34,072 bases of DNA, taken from the NCBI GenBank assembly GCA_046153505.1, contig JBJXDT010000034.1:1-34072 (forward strand), in the 5' to 3' direction. A model generated the notes under the pieces. That model was not told the origin of the DNA, did no database searches, and saw only the letters and a list, made by a program, of their open reading frames with translations. Made by a program: the position numbers and the translations under genes. This document shows positions 7,463 through 15,106 of the stretch, in pieces. Every line of letters starts with the position of its first letter. The stretch's first letter is position 1. This DNA comes from JBJXDT01 sp046153505 (GTDB lineage: Bacteria > Pseudomonadota > Gammaproteobacteria > Burkholderiales > Methylophilaceae).

Positions 7463-8128
7463 CTATTCTAAAAGTTCGGTTAATTCCGTCAAATCGTTAA
7501 TCGTCGCATCTACTTTGCTTATATCCAAAGGCTTGCCTTGATTATAGCCATACGGCACCGTCACAATAAAACACCCAGCCGCGTGGGCCGCTGCAATATC
7601 TGTCGCAGAATCGCCAACTAACATGGCCTCAGCCGTGAGCACTTCGAATTCTGCACAAATATGCTGCAATTGTATAGGGTCTGGCTTCTTTTTTGCGAGC
7701 GTATCGCCAGAAACCACCATTTTAAAAAAATCATGCAAACCGCTCTTTTTAAGCAAGGGTAGCGTAAATTTTTCTGGCTTGTTCGTTACACATGCTAGCT
7801 TGTAACCCTTATCAGATAAAGCTTTCAGGCCATCTTCTACACCAGAATATGGCTTACTTTCAGTAGCGATATATGCATAATGTTCAAAAAAAAGCCGCTC
7901 TGCGCGGTCAAATAAATCCGCATCCGGTGCCGCGCCAAGTGTTGTAGTTAAACAACGCCATACCAACATTGGTGCACCCTCACCTATAAAACTTTCCACC
8001 AATTCCAAATGCAATGGCGCGAAATTTAGCGCACTTAACATCTCATTCGCCGCTTTTGCGATCTCCGGTGCGGTGTGCAAAAGCGTGCCGTCTAAATCAA
8101 TCATGACCGCTTTTACCGCAAATTTCAT
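7463..8128 (-). CDS. gph: Phosphoglycolate phosphatase (HAD superfamily)
   Basis: Gph hydrolyses 2-phosphoglycolate, formed by DNA repair of 3'-phosphoglycolate ends and by oxygenase side reactions. The 221-residue HAD protein shows motif I MIDLDGTLL (D11, D13), a helical cap, motif II region CVTNKPEKF, motif III KKPDPIQLQ and motif IV AMLVGDSATDIAAA. The rpe-gph-trpE order is common in beta- and gammaproteobacteria and supports the Gph label over other HAD phosphatases, although substrate cannot be proven from motifs. It starts 13 nt after the rpe stop. Its last codons carry the probable trp promoter. Confidence 0.9.
   Translation of the reverse strand: MKFAVKAVMIDLDGTLLHTAPEIAKAANEMLSALNFAPLHLELVESFIGEGAPMLVWRCLTTTLGAAPDADLFDRAERLFFEHYAYIATESKPYSGVEDGLKALSDKGYKLACVTNKPEKFTLPLLKKSGLHDFFKMVVSGDTLAKKKPDPIQLQHICAEFEVLTAEAMLVGDSATDIAAAHAAGCFIVTVPYGYNQGKPLDISKVDATINDLTELTELLE
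7465..7492 (-). promoter_or_regulatory. Candidate trp promoter within the gph 3' end
   Basis: On the minus strand TTGACG (7492-7487) and TAGAAT (7470-7465) are separated by 16 bp, each matching the sigma-70 consensus at 5 of 6 positions. They overlap the last codons and the first base of the stop of gph. Transcription would start near 7458, about 25 nt before the leader-peptide ATG. No operator palindrome is evident on top of it. Confidence 0.6.
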
Positions 8129-8141
8129 TTTTACTGCTTAG

Positions 8142-8849
8142 TTATACTGTAGCGAGTGAAGCGCGAATTTCGCTAACTACAGTGTTGTAACGATTTTTGT
8201 CTGTGTCTAAGCCTTTAGTAAAAATTGCGTTACCAGCCACAAAAGTGTCCGCGCCAGCACGAGCGATTTCTACGATATTTTGCGCATTCACGCCACCATC
8301 GACTTCCAGCCAGATTTCACGGCCAGTTTCTTTGGTGTAAGCATCGATACGCGCACGTGCTTCTTTTAATTTACCCAAAGTGCTAGGAATGAATTTTTGA
8401 CCGCCAAAACCAGGGTTCACGGACATCAGTAAAATCATGTCCACTTTATCCATCACGTAGTCTAAATAGTTAAGTGGTGTAGCCGGATTAAATACCAAGC
8501 CAGATTTACAACCCAAATCACGCACCATGCTTAGGCTACGATCAATATGGGTAGAGGCTTCCGGATGGAACGTAATTATGTTCGCGCCGGCTTTGGCAAA
8601 ATCAGGAATAATGCGATCTACTGGCTCTACCATCAAATGCACATCAATCAGCGCACCCACTTTTTTAGAAATTTCGCGAATCGATTCGCATACCAATGGC
8701 CCAATAGTCAAATTTGGTACAAAGTGATTATCCATTACATCAAAGTGCACAATATCTGTACCCGATGAAATCACATCATCAATCTCCTGACCGAGCTTGG
8801 CAAAGTTGGCAGAAAGGATACTTGGGGCAATTCTAAAAGTTTTACTCAT
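8142..8849 (-). CDS. rpe: Ribulose-phosphate 3-epimerase
   Basis: Rpe interconverts ribulose-5-phosphate and xylulose-5-phosphate in the pentose phosphate pathway. If the host is a methylotroph, it would also help regenerate ribulose phosphate for formaldehyde fixation. The TIM barrel is complete at 235 residues: IAPSILSANF, H35/D37 in VHFDVMDNHFVPNLTIGP, IDVHLMVE, MSVNPGFGGQKF and LEVDGGVNAQN provide the catalytic Asp pair and metal-binding His residues. AGGA stands 8-10 nt before the ATG. It is the first gene of the minus-strand series and is divergent from hemA, with a 152-nt shared upstream region. Confidence 0.96.
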   Translation of the reverse strand: MSKTFRIAPSILSANFAKLGQEIDDVISSGTDIVHFDVMDNHFVPNLTIGPLVCESIREISKKVGALIDVHLMVEPVDRIIPDFAKAGANIITFHPEASTHIDRSLSMVRDLGCKSGLVFNPATPLNYLDYVMDKVDMILLMSVNPGFGGQKFIPSTLGKLKEARARIDAYTKETGREIWLEVDGGVNAQNIVEIARAGADTFVAGNAIFTKGLDTDKNRYNTVVSEIRASLATV

Positions 8850-8986
8850 AACAGTTTTCCTAAAATTTGGGTCATCACAATGTGAACTAAACCGTTATTT
8901 TAACTCGAAATTCACCATAAGATAAAACACTTACTTGAATATACATAAGAACGCTTCGTTGATTTATCGTTAATTTTGTTAATAGT

Positions 8987-8995
8987 TGGTAAAAT
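8987..8995 (+). promoter_or_regulatory. Extended -10 element immediately before hemA
   Basis: TGG-TAAAAT forms an extended -10 (TGn plus a 5/6 hexamer) ending 6 nt before the hemA ATG. A start site at the usual distance would fall on or next to the A of the ATG. No Shine-Dalgarno is present between them. The -35 region is weak. This suggests a leaderless hemA transcript, although another promoter further upstream in the 152-nt gap cannot be excluded. Confidence 0.5.
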
Positions 8996-9001
8996 ACGCA
9001 G

Positions 9002-10246
9002 ATGCAGCTTTATACCATTGGCATTAATCACAATACAGCACCGATTGCTATTCGCGAACATGTCGCGTTTAGCAACGAAACGCTGCGCGAAGCGCTTAGT
9101 GACTTAACCGCGCAGAATGCAAGCGAAGCGGCCATTTTATCGACCTGCAACCGCACCGAAATTTATGTGCAATCCTCACAACCAGAGCCAGTAGTCAACT
9201 GGCTAGCCAATTATCACAAACTAGACATCACCAAGGTGCAACCCTATACCTACACATTAAGCAGCCACGAAGCGGTTAAACATGCTTTCCGAGTCGCTTC
9301 TGGTTTAGACAGTATGGTTCTAGGTGAACCACAAATTCTGGGGCAATTTAAGCAGTCAGTCAAAATCGCACAAGAGGCGGGCACATTAGGCACGCATTTG
9401 CACAAGCTATTTCAGCGCACATTCGAAGTTGCGAAAGAAGTGCGCACTAATACCGATATTGGCGGTAGCTCAATCTCCATGGCAGCGGCGGCTGTAAAAT
9501 TGGCACAACGTATTTTTGGCGACATTAAAGATCAGAAAGTATTATTTATTGGCGCAGGCGAAATGATAGAGCTCTGTGCAGATCACTTTGCTGCACAAAA
9601 ACCTAAATCTATGACTGTTGCCAACAGAACTTTAGAACGTGGCAGTGATTTAGCAGAAAAAATCGGCGGCAAAGCGATTCTGCTTAACGATTTGCCCGAT
9701 TGTTTTGCTGAATTTGATATCGTCATCACCAGCACCGCTAGCCAATTGCCAATTGTCGGCCTTGGCATGGTGGAGCGTGCGATTAAAGTGCGCCGTCACC
9801 GCCCAATTTTTATGGTCGACTTAGCCGTACCGCGCGATATCGAAGCAGAAGTCTCACAACTGGATGACGTGTTTCTCTACACGGTGGACGACCTTGCGCA
9901 AGTAGTTTCAGACGGCATGGAAAATCGTCAGGAGGCCGCCATCAATGCCGAGATGATTGTCGCCGCGCGTGTAGAAAACTTTATGCAATGGCTGAAAAAA
10001 CGCGACTCTGTGCCCACCATTATAGCCTTGCGCGTCCAAGCGGAAGCGACGCGTAAAGCCGAGCTCGACAAAGCACTTAGACTAATACAAAAGGGTGAGA
10101 GTGCAGAAAAGGTGTTGGAAGCCATGAGTAGCGCACTCACTAACAAATTTTTGCACGCGCCCAGCCACGTGCTTAACCAAGCGCATGGAGACGAACATGC
10201 GCGATTAGAACAATTGCTTCGTCATATCTATCAAATCAAAAATTAG
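9002..10246 (+). CDS. hemA: Glutamyl-tRNA reductase
   Basis: HemA reduces glutamyl-tRNA(Glu) to glutamate-1-semialdehyde with NADPH, the first step of the C5 tetrapyrrole pathway. The 414-residue protein begins MQLYTIGINHNTAPIAIRE and has the catalytic cysteine C49 in ILSTCNRTEIY. SMVLGEPQILGQFK follows, then the NADPH-binding domain with VLFIGAGEM, and a C-terminal dimerisation helix region. The ATG at 9002 matches the conserved family N-terminus, so the start is secure even without a Shine-Dalgarno. prfA follows 15 nt later; the hemA-prfA-prmC order is common in proteobacteria, here with one extra gene. Confidence 0.97.
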   Translation: MQLYTIGINHNTAPIAIREHVAFSNETLREALSDLTAQNASEAAILSTCNRTEIYVQSSQPEPVVNWLANYHKLDITKVQPYTYTLSSHEAVKHAFRVASGLDSMVLGEPQILGQFKQSVKIAQEAGTLGTHLHKLFQRTFEVAKEVRTNTDIGGSSISMAAAAVKLAQRIFGDIKDQKVLFIGAGEMIELCADHFAAQKPKSMTVANRTLERGSDLAEKIGGKAILLNDLPDCFAEFDIVITSTASQLPIVGLGMVERAIKVRRHRPIFMVDLAVPRDIEAEVSQLDDVFLYTVDDLAQVVSDGMENRQEAAINAEMIVAARVENFMQWLKKRDSVPTIIALRVQAEATRKAELDKALRLIQKGESAEKVLEAMSSALTNKFLHAPSHVLNQAHGDEHARLEQLLRHIYQIKN

Positions 10247-10261
10247 CAAATTAAGAATTAA

Positions 10262-11344
10262 ATGAAACCTTCAATGTTAAACAAACTCGCCAACCTGAGC
10301 GAGCGCCTAGACGAAATTGACCGCCTGATGTCGTCTGAAGGTATTACCGACAATATGGATAATTACCTCAAGCTCACTAAAGAGCATGCGGAAATCACTC
10401 CCATTGTCGAGCAATACCGTGCTTATGCGCAGACCGAAGCCGATATGGCAGAAGCGCAAAAAATGCTGAGCGACCCAGAGATGAAAGAATTTGCGCAAGA
10501 GGAAATTGAAACTGCCAAAAAGCGCCATGATGAAATTGACATTGAACTGCAAAAATTACTGCTACCGAAAGACCCTAATGATGAGAAAAACATCATCCTA
10601 GAAATTCGCGCAGGCACTGGCGGAGACGAATCTGGCTTATTTGCAGGCGACCTTTTTAGAATGTATTCGAGGTATGCGGAGCGCCAACGCTGGAAGCTAG
10701 AAGTGCTTTCTGCCAACCAAGGCGAAGTAGGTGGCTATAAAGAAATCATCGCCAAAATAGAAGGTTTTGGCGCGTATTCCAAGCTCAAATTTGAAAGTGG
10801 CGGCCACCGAGTACAGCGTGTGCCCGATACCGAAACGCAAGGCCGCATTCATACCAGCGCCTGTACAGTCGCCATTCTTCCAGAGGTGGACGAAGTGAGC
10901 GACGTGGTGATAAACCCCGCCGATATTCGCCTAGATACGTTTAGAGCAAGCGGCGCGGGCGGCCAACACATTAACAAAACCGATTCTGCCGTGCGCATTA
11001 CCCACTTCCCCACGGGTATTGTGGTGGAGTGCCAAGATGGCCGCAGCCAACACGCGAATAAAGCGCAAGCCATGATGGTGCTTGCCGCACGAATTAAAGC
11101 CAAACAAGTGGATGAGCAAAATAGCAAAATAGCCAGTGAGCGCCGTAATTTAATTGGCTCGGGTGATCGCAGTGAGCGCATTCGCACCTACAATTACCCT
11201 CAAGGACGCATTACCGACCACCGCATCAATTTAACGTTGTACAAAATTGACGCGATTACCGAAGGCGATATGGATGAGCTCATTGGCGCATTATCGGCTG
11301 AACATCAGGCCGACTTGTTAGCAAGCCTGGGTGAAGATAACTAA
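10262..11344 (+). CDS. prfA: Peptide chain release factor 1
   Basis: RF1 reads UAA and UAG and triggers peptide release on the ribosome. The 360-residue protein is standard length: N-terminal helical domain, PCRF domain with RAGTGGDESGLFAGDLFRM, the stop-codon tripeptide P188-D189-T190 in RVPDTETQGRIHTSACTV, and GGQ at 233-235 in ASGAGGQHINKTDSAVR, whose Gln is the site methylated by PrmC, encoded two genes downstream. A PxT rather than SPF tripeptide identifies RF1, not RF2. Its RBS is weak (AAGAATTAA before the ATG), so coupling to hemA is possible. Confidence 0.98.
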   Translation: MKPSMLNKLANLSERLDEIDRLMSSEGITDNMDNYLKLTKEHAEITPIVEQYRAYAQTEADMAEAQKMLSDPEMKEFAQEEIETAKKRHDEIDIELQKLLLPKDPNDEKNIILEIRAGTGGDESGLFAGDLFRMYSRYAERQRWKLEVLSANQGEVGGYKEIIAKIEGFGAYSKLKFESGGHRVQRVPDTETQGRIHTSACTVAILPEVDEVSDVVINPADIRLDTFRASGAGGQHINKTDSAVRITHFPTGIVVECQDGRSQHANKAQAMMVLAARIKAKQVDEQNSKIASERRNLIGSGDRSERIRTYNYPQGRITDHRINLTLYKIDAITEGDMDELIGALSAEHQADLLASLGEDN

Positions 11345-11415
11345 TTTGAAAAATTTGTCAGCACACCTCATAATTATCTTGCAGTAAATTAACATTAACA
11401 ACAGGGGGAACGAAA

Positions 11416-11790
11416 ATGAAATTAAATGCTTTTCTTAAAATACATGCAGTCATCGCACTTGTTTTTGCTCTTGGTTTTTTATTCATACCTACATTAATTT
11501 TGTCTTTTTACACATCCGTTGAATTAAACGAAGCTGGCGTATTTATGGCGCGTTTATTTGCTAGCGCCATTTTAACTTACGCTGCTGTGCTTTGGTTTGC
11601 GGCGGACACGCCTGATTCTGAAGCAAAACGCGCCATTGTAAAGGGCTTCTTTTTTACCATGTTGATTGGTTTTGCAGTGGCATTGCACTTTCAATTAACG
11701 GGCCCAATTAACGCGCTTGGTTGGTCAACAGTGGCTTTATATGCCGTTTTGTCTGCTTGCTATTTTAAATTTAACAACGCACAAGCTTAA
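11416..11790 (+). CDS. Small four-helix integral membrane protein
   Basis: This is a 124-residue hydrophobic protein with four predicted membrane segments: about 7-30 (AVIALVFALGFLFIPTLILSFY), 42-62 (GVFMARLFASAILTYAAVLWFA), 74-92 (KGFFFTMLIGFAVALHF) and 98-117 (NALGWSTVALYAVLSACYF). The layout resembles small DUF4345-like or DoxX-like membrane proteins, but I cannot assign a family. It has its own strong ribosome-binding site (GGGGGA, 7-8 nt before the ATG) and interrupts the frequent prfA-prmC pair. The frame is well supported; the function is unknown. Confidence 0.8.
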   Translation: MKLNAFLKIHAVIALVFALGFLFIPTLILSFYTSVELNEAGVFMARLFASAILTYAAVLWFAADTPDSEAKRAIVKGFFFTMLIGFAVALHFQLTGPINALGWSTVALYAVLSACYFKFNNAQA

Positions 11791-11805
11791 CAAATTTCGC
11801 TCACA

Positions 11806-11841
11806 CTTAGGGTGTGTACAATATTTTTTACACAACCTAAG
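11806..11841 (+). promoter_or_regulatory. Long hairpin or operator just before prmC
   Basis: CTTAGGGTGTGTA (11806-11818) and TACACAACCTAAG (11829-11841) pair at 12 of 13 positions around a 10-nt AT-rich loop. The hairpin ends 7 nt before the prmC ATG, where a Shine-Dalgarno would be expected but is not visible. No T-run follows on either strand, so it is not a standard terminator. TACAAT (11817-11822) inside it is a possible -10. It could be an RNA structure controlling prmC translation, or a protein-binding dyad. Confidence 0.5.
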
Positions 11842-11848
11842 ATTGCAT

Positions 11849-12691
11849 ATGAATCAAACTTTCACCATCAAATCCGTCCTTGCAACTGCAATCAACCAAC
11901 TCCAGACTGACGAAGCCGCTATTGAAGCGCAGCTACTTTTACAGCATTTATTTAATGTAAACCGAGCATGGTTAATTGCGCATGAAAACGATTGCCTAGA
12001 GCTTAATATCCACACGGAGTATCAATCAGTAATTGAACGCCGCTTAAAGGGCGAGCCGATTGCTTATATTTTGGGTTATCGCGAGTTTTACGGGCTTAAA
12101 TTTATGGTAACGCCTGATACCTTGATTCCGCGCCCCGATACCGAAACCTTGGTAGAAGCGGCACTCGCTAAAATTCCGCAGAATAGAAGCCTACAAATTT
12201 TAGACCTTGGTACAGGCACAGGGGCAATTGCGTTAGCGATTGCAAATAATCGTCTGCAAGCCCATGTAACAGCAGTGGATTTCTCTGACAAAGCGCTTGA
12301 AGTTGCAAGCCAAAATGCAAAAGACTTAGGCATTTTAAATTGTCAATTTTTGCAAAGTGATTGGTTGAGTGCTCTAAAAAATAAACGCTTCGATGTCATC
12401 GTCAGCAACCCGCCGTATATCGAACAAAATGACGCACATTTAAGCCTAGGTGACCTACCTTGGGAGCCAATATCCGCGCTGGTCGCAGGGCAGGACGGCT
12501 TGGCTGATATTCGTAGTATTATCAGCCAAGCGAAAAATCACCTAAACCCAAATGGATGGCTGATGTTGGAACATGGTTACAATCAAGCTGAATGTGTAAC
12601 TAGCTTGCTAAATACTGCAGGATTTGACGAAGTGAGCCACGCACTAGATTTGGCAGGCATTAAGCGCGTGGCGCTAGGATGTTTGGTTTAA
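11849..12691 (+). CDS. prmC: Peptide chain release factor N5-glutamine methyltransferase
   Basis: PrmC (HemK) methylates the GGQ glutamine of RF1 and RF2 with S-adenosylmethionine. The 280-residue protein has the N-terminal helical recognition domain, GEPIAYILGYREFYGLKF, IPRPDTE (93-99), the SAM motif DLGTGTGAIALA (119-130) and the catalytic NPPY at 187-190. The frame is open further upstream to 11717 but that part overlaps the membrane protein and lacks family similarity; the ATG at 11849 fits the conserved N-terminus. Its substrate RF1 is encoded just upstream. Confidence 0.95.
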   Translation: MNQTFTIKSVLATAINQLQTDEAAIEAQLLLQHLFNVNRAWLIAHENDCLELNIHTEYQSVIERRLKGEPIAYILGYREFYGLKFMVTPDTLIPRPDTETLVEAALAKIPQNRSLQILDLGTGTGAIALAIANNRLQAHVTAVDFSDKALEVASQNAKDLGILNCQFLQSDWLSALKNKRFDVIVSNPPYIEQNDAHLSLGDLPWEPISALVAGQDGLADIRSIISQAKNHLNPNGWLMLEHGYNQAECVTSLLNTAGFDEVSHALDLAGIKRVALGCLV

Positions 12692-12763
12692 ATATTCATC
12701 TTTTAGTTATCGTCATTTTTTCTGAATAAACCCTAAAGTTTTAGATATTTTATCCGTTACTCA

Positions 12764-12791
12764 CAATAAGGCTCAAAAAGCCCGAATATTG
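12764..12791. repeat. Imperfect inverted repeat upstream of the BLUF gene
   Basis: CAATA-a-GGCT-caaaa-AGCC-cgaa-TATTG forms a two-part stem (12764-12768 with 12787-12791, and 12770-12773 with 12779-12782) between prmC and the BLUF gene. It could be a weak prmC terminator, though no T-run follows, or a site controlling the photoreceptor gene. The rest of the 131-nt gap is AT-rich with no clear promoter. Confidence 0.3.
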
Positions 12792-12822
12792 CATTACGTG
12801 TTTAATAAAGGATAAACCGTTC

Positions 12823-13299
12823 ATGGAAAGTCAAAAACTATCCCTGCTTGCTTACACCAGCATCGCCAGCCATCATATGGCACATGAAGAATTGTTAACA
12901 CTACTCGCACAATCACGAAAAAATAACTTACCCACCGAGATCACTGGCATGTTGCTTTATATGGAAGGCTGCTTTTTTCAGGTACTTGAAGGCCAAGCCG
13001 ACCAGCTGGAAATATTGTTTGAAAAAATTGCAAAAGATCCACGCCATCATGATGTGATGAAACTTATCCTTGAACCCATTGAAGTGCGTTGCTTTAACAA
13101 CTGGAGCATGGGGTTTCAAAACATTACCAAAGAAGAGCTGAGTAGCATTACTGGACTCACCGATTTTTTAGATACAGAAAACAAAGGTTTTGATGGTATG
13201 GAAGCCACGCGTGCGTACCAACTCATAGAGTTTTTTAGAGAGGGTCGTTGGTTTCGTAAAGATTTAACCCAATATAAACGCATTAGTATGGGCGCTTAA
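12823..13299 (+). CDS. BLUF domain blue-light sensor protein
   Basis: This 158-residue protein is essentially one BLUF (FAD-binding blue-light) domain plus a short C-terminal tail. The residues needed for photochemistry are present with the same spacing as in AppA (offset of ten): Y11, N35, Q53 in GCFFQVLEGQ, W94 and M96 in NNWSMGF. ITGMLLY and KDPRHHDV are also typical. It has no fused EAL, GGDEF or DNA-binding domain, so like PixD/Slr1694-type proteins it must signal through a partner not identifiable here. A ribosome-binding site AAAGGA lies about 10 nt before the ATG. It stands between prmC and metX with no obvious functional link. Flavin binding and light response are inferred from motifs. 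Confidence 0.93.
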   Translation: MESQKLSLLAYTSIASHHMAHEELLTLLAQSRKNNLPTEITGMLLYMEGCFFQVLEGQADQLEILFEKIAKDPRHHDVMKLILEPIEVRCFNNWSMGFQNITKEELSSITGLTDFLDTENKGFDGMEATRAYQLIEFFREGRWFRKDLTQYKRISMGA

Positions 13300-13341
13300 T
13301 CCGCAAAAAAGCGAATGTGATGTTATTTCTATGCACCATAG

Positions 13342-13347
13342 TATAAT
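13342..13347 (+). promoter_or_regulatory. Consensus -10 box immediately before metX
   Basis: A perfect TATAAT ends 6 nt before the metX ATG (13354), so a start site at the usual distance would be the ATG itself or its neighbour. No Shine-Dalgarno lies between. The -35 region is weak. This mirrors the hemA arrangement. No SAM riboswitch-like structure fits in the 54-nt gap after the BLUF gene. Confidence 0.5.
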
Positions 13348-13353
13348 TGGCGC

Positions 13354-14496
13354 ATGTCTGAAATTAATTCCGTTGGCATTGTTGCCCCACAAACAGCCCA
13401 GTTTAGCCAAGCGTTAACGCTTAAAAGCGGATTAGTACTGCCACAATTTGATCTTGTATATGAAACTTATGGCACGCTAAATGCCGATAAATCAAACGCC
13501 GTACTTATTTGCCACGCGCTTTCTGGCACACACCACGTGGCTGGGAAATACAGCGAAGATGATAAACATCCTGGCTGGTGGGATAACCTGATTGGCCCAA
13601 ATAAACCGCTAGATACCAAAAAATTTTTTGTGATTGGCGTGAACAACTTGGGTGGCTGTGCAGGTTCTAGTGGTCCAAGTAGCATTAACCCTGCCACACA
13701 AAAACCTTATGGTTCAGCTTTCCCAATTGTTACGGTTGAGGATTGGGTTAATTCACAAGCTATGTTGATGGATTTCCTTGGAATTAAGCAATTGGCTGCA
13801 GTTGTGGGCGGTAGCTTGGGGGGCATGCAGGCATTGCAGTGGACATTGAGTTTTCCCGATCGCGCACGCCACGCCTTGGTGATTGCCAGCGCCCCAAATT
13901 TAACCGCTCAAAACATCGCCTTTAACGAAGTGGCGCGTCAAGCGATTATGACTGACCCCGAGTTTTATGACGGCAACTATTATGAGCACAATACTGTTCC
14001 GCGCCGTGGCCTACGCATTGCCCGCATGCTGGGGCACATTACATACTTGAGCGATGACGCGATGGGTGAAAAATTTGGTCGCAAGCTAAAAGACACCATT
14101 AAATACGGCTTTGATGTTGAGTTTGAAATGGAATCATACTTGCGCTATCAAGGAGATAAATTTGCTGGTGAGTTTGATGCCAACACTTATTTGCGCATGA
14201 CGCGTGCGCTGGACTATTACGATCCTGCGCTTGCGTTTCAAGGTGATCTAAGCAAAGCACTAGCGAATGTAAAAGCACAATTTTTAGTGATTTCCTTCAC
14301 CAGCGATTGGCGTTTTTCGCCCACACGCTCACGCGAAATTGTAAAAGCTTTATTGGATAACGAACTTACAGTAAGTTATGCCGAAGTAACGGCAGAGCAT
14401 GGTCATGATGCTTTTTTGATGCCAGACAAACACTACCACGATATTTTGCGGGCTTATTTTAACAAAATCACCTTGGGTGACAACAATGCAAAATAA
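13354..14496 (+). CDS. metX: Homoserine O-acyltransferase MetX (probably succinyl-specific)
   Basis: MetX acylates homoserine, the first committed step of methionine synthesis. The 380-residue alpha/beta hydrolase has the nucleophile S154 in VVGGSLGGMQALQW, D318 in SFTSDWRFSP and H351 in AEHGHDAFLMPD, plus the family block HALSGTHHVAG and NNLGGCAGSSGPSSINP. Betaproteobacterial members are often annotated as homoserine O-succinyltransferases of the MetX fold (MetXS), and the DWRF context fits, but acyl-CoA choice cannot be settled by eye. metW overlaps its end, the usual betaproteobacterial pairing. Confidence 0.95.
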   Translation: MSEINSVGIVAPQTAQFSQALTLKSGLVLPQFDLVYETYGTLNADKSNAVLICHALSGTHHVAGKYSEDDKHPGWWDNLIGPNKPLDTKKFFVIGVNNLGGCAGSSGPSSINPATQKPYGSAFPIVTVEDWVNSQAMLMDFLGIKQLAAVVGGSLGGMQALQWTLSFPDRARHALVIASAPNLTAQNIAFNEVARQAIMTDPEFYDGNYYEHNTVPRRGLRIARMLGHITYLSDDAMGEKFGRKLKDTIKYGFDVEFEMESYLRYQGDKFAGEFDANTYLRMTRALDYYDPALAFQGDLSKALANVKAQFLVISFTSDWRFSPTRSREIVKALLDNELTVSYAEVTAEHGHDAFLMPDKHYHDILRAYFNKITLGDNNAK

Positions 14497-15106
14497 TGTA
14501 AAAATTACAAATTCAAACATTAAATTTCGCCAAGATTTTGCGATTATCGCAAGTTGGCTGAGGTTTGGTAGTAAAGTGTTAGACTTGGGTTGCGGTGATG
14601 GCACTTTGTTAGCATACTTACGCGACAGCATGGAAGTAAAAGGCTATGGCGTTGAAAAAGACGATGCGAACTGGCTGGCGTGTTCTGACAAAAAAATCAA
14701 TGTGATTCAAATGGACTTGGAAGATGGTTTATCGGGATTTGAAGACCAATCATTCGACACTGTCGTGCTTTCGCAAACGCTACAAGCAATGCATAATACC
14801 GAAGGAATTGTGCTGGAAATGCTGCGTGTTGGGCGTGAAATTATTGTAACTTTTCCTAACTTTGGCTATTGGCGAAATCGCATACAAATCACAACTGGCA
14901 ATATGCCAGTTTCTAAAAGCTTGCCATATGAGTGGTTTAACACGCCAAATGTGCATCTTTGCACTATCAATGATTTTGAAATATTTTGTAAAAAACACAA
15001 AATTAATGTTATCGAACGTAGCGTAATTACCGATGATAAAGCGATAAGATTTATGCCCAATTTGCTGGGTAATTTGGCAATGTATCGCTTGAAAGTTAGC
15101 GCGTGA
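14486..15106 (+). CDS. metW: Methionine biosynthesis protein MetW (methyltransferase-like)
   Basis: This 206-residue class I SAM-methyltransferase-fold protein has FRQDFAIIASWLRFGSKVLDLGCGDGTLLAYLRD near the N-terminus and SQTLQAMHNTEGIVLEMLRVGREIIVTFPNFGYWRNR, the MetW signature. MetW accompanies MetX and is needed for methionine synthesis in several proteobacteria; its exact reaction is not established. I prefer the ATG at 14486, because GGGTGA lies 5 nt upstream; an in-frame GTG at 14477 is an alternative. It overlaps metX by 11 nt, and its stop overlaps the start of the next gene (GTGA). Confidence 0.93.
   Translation: MQNNVKITNSNIKFRQDFAIIASWLRFGSKVLDLGCGDGTLLAYLRDSMEVKGYGVEKDDANWLACSDKKINVIQMDLEDGLSGFEDQSFDTVVLSQTLQAMHNTEGIVLEMLRVGREIIVTFPNFGYWRNRIQITTGNMPVSKSLPYEWFNTPNVHLCTINDFEIFCKKHKINVIERSVITDDKAIRFMPNLLGNLAMYRLKVSA

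Noticed and set aside
8875..8885. TCACA-A-TGTGA between rpe and hemA as a CRP site
   Set aside because: Half-sites are in the reverse order and spacing from the CRP consensus TGTGA-N6-TCACA.
10849..11187. Long antisense frame opposite prfA
   Set aside because: Product has no family character and lies wholly within a certain gene; typical shadow frame.
11717..11848. Upstream extension of prmC to 11717
   Set aside because: It overlaps the membrane-protein gene and adds residues unlike the family; ATG 11849 fits the conserved start.
12721..12745. CTAAA-gt-TTTAG as a regulatory dyad
   Set aside because: A short AT-rich palindrome in AT-rich DNA, expected by chance.
13300..13353. SAM riboswitch upstream of metX
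   Set aside because: The gap is only 54 nt, with a -10 box at its end; there is no room for a transcribed aptamer.
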